A stretch of 40,131 nt of DNA from VMGX01 sp038065915 (lineage in GTDB: Bacteria > Patescibacteriota > Minisyncoccia > Phycocordibacterales > 21-14-all-36-13), in the NCBI GenBank assembly GCA_038065915.1, contig JBBTPZ010000014.1:1-40131 (forward strand), given 5' to 3'. Of this stretch, positions 40,097-40,131 are shown one piece after another. How positions within the stretch are numbered: the first letter of the stretch is position 1; every line of letters begins with the position of its first letter. Under the pieces are notes generated by a model. It was not told where the DNA came from, searched no databases, and worked only from the letters and a program-made list of their open reading frames with translations. The translations under genes were made by a program, and so were the position numbers.

Positions 40097-40131
40097 TTCA
40101 AAATCTCTTAACGAGATTTTGGATCCATAAT
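40064..40131 (+). terminator. Two hairpins each followed by ATCCATAAT
   Basis: AAAAAAGCTCC (40064-40074) pairs with GGAGCTTTTTT (40078-40088), a good terminator stem that overlaps the end of the methyltransferase gene; ATCCATAAT follows at 40089-40097. CAAAATCTC (40099-40107) pairs with GAGATTTTG (40113-40121), and ATCCATAAT follows at 40123-40131, the last bases of the window. Confidence 0.8.

Overview
This AT-rich window carries housekeeping genes in the style of Candidate Phyla Radiation bacteria (Patescibacteria, most likely the Parcubacteria/Paceibacteria side). That placement is an inference. It rests on the low GC, the scarcity of Shine-Dalgarno sequences, a PheT without its EMAP domain next to a PheS without its N-terminal coiled coil, a sigma-region-4/HARE-HTH protein, a DUF5671 protein, and many short palindromic repeats, some of which are translated inside conserved genes. 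I saw no rRNA, tRNA or CRISPR array.

Region 1 (about 0.7-13.4 kb) looks like a copper and thiol-redox island. It starts with a CsoR repressor that has the full Cys-His-Cys copper triad. Two nearly identical operator palindromes (692-708 and 5297-5313) each sit between the -35 and -10 boxes of a promoter, so CsoR probably controls two transcription units. Around them are a DUF1573 protein, two CcdA/DsbD-type membrane proteins (one interrupted by an in-frame TAG), a pair of anchored paralogues that share a 175-bp identical block, a 58-residue TRASH/YHS-like protein ending in HSHGGGCCH, DUF2892 and DUF5676 membrane proteins, an anchored peroxiredoxin-like protein, a lycopene-cyclase-domain membrane protein, a cyclopropane fatty acid synthase and a CopA copper ATPase. 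Vicinal cysteines recur across these otherwise unrelated proteins. Three copies of an inverted-repeat element with arms ACCCCGTTAGAAAT/ATTTCTAACGGGGT each supply the start codon of the next gene.

Region 2 (13.5-26.2 kb) is housekeeping: pheS, a GIY-YIG gene framed by a 12-bp inverted repeat, pheT, a membrane spermidine-synthase-like protein, gyrB, an HI0933-type flavoprotein, an unknown protein with its own strong promoter, an ArsR-type regulator framed by 69-bp direct repeats, a RecB/Cas4-like nuclease and ychF. PheT contains an apparently intact NlpC/P60 domain (C370, H438, H450) inside its B5 domain.

Region 3 (26.3-40.1 kb) holds a DUF5671 membrane protein, leuS, a sigma-r4/HARE-HTH regulator, a membrane protein of CPR type, mltG, a degenerate metallo-beta-lactamase-fold protein, a small membrane protein, gyrA with a 391-residue HNH intein, and a SAM methyltransferase. 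LeuS carries a DUF4178-like domain in its editing region, bounded by the two arms of the same palindromic repeat that is translated in pheS. The strongest leads are the two foreign domains inside aminoacyl-tRNA synthetases, the start-codon-donating repeat family, and the vicinal-cysteine copper island.
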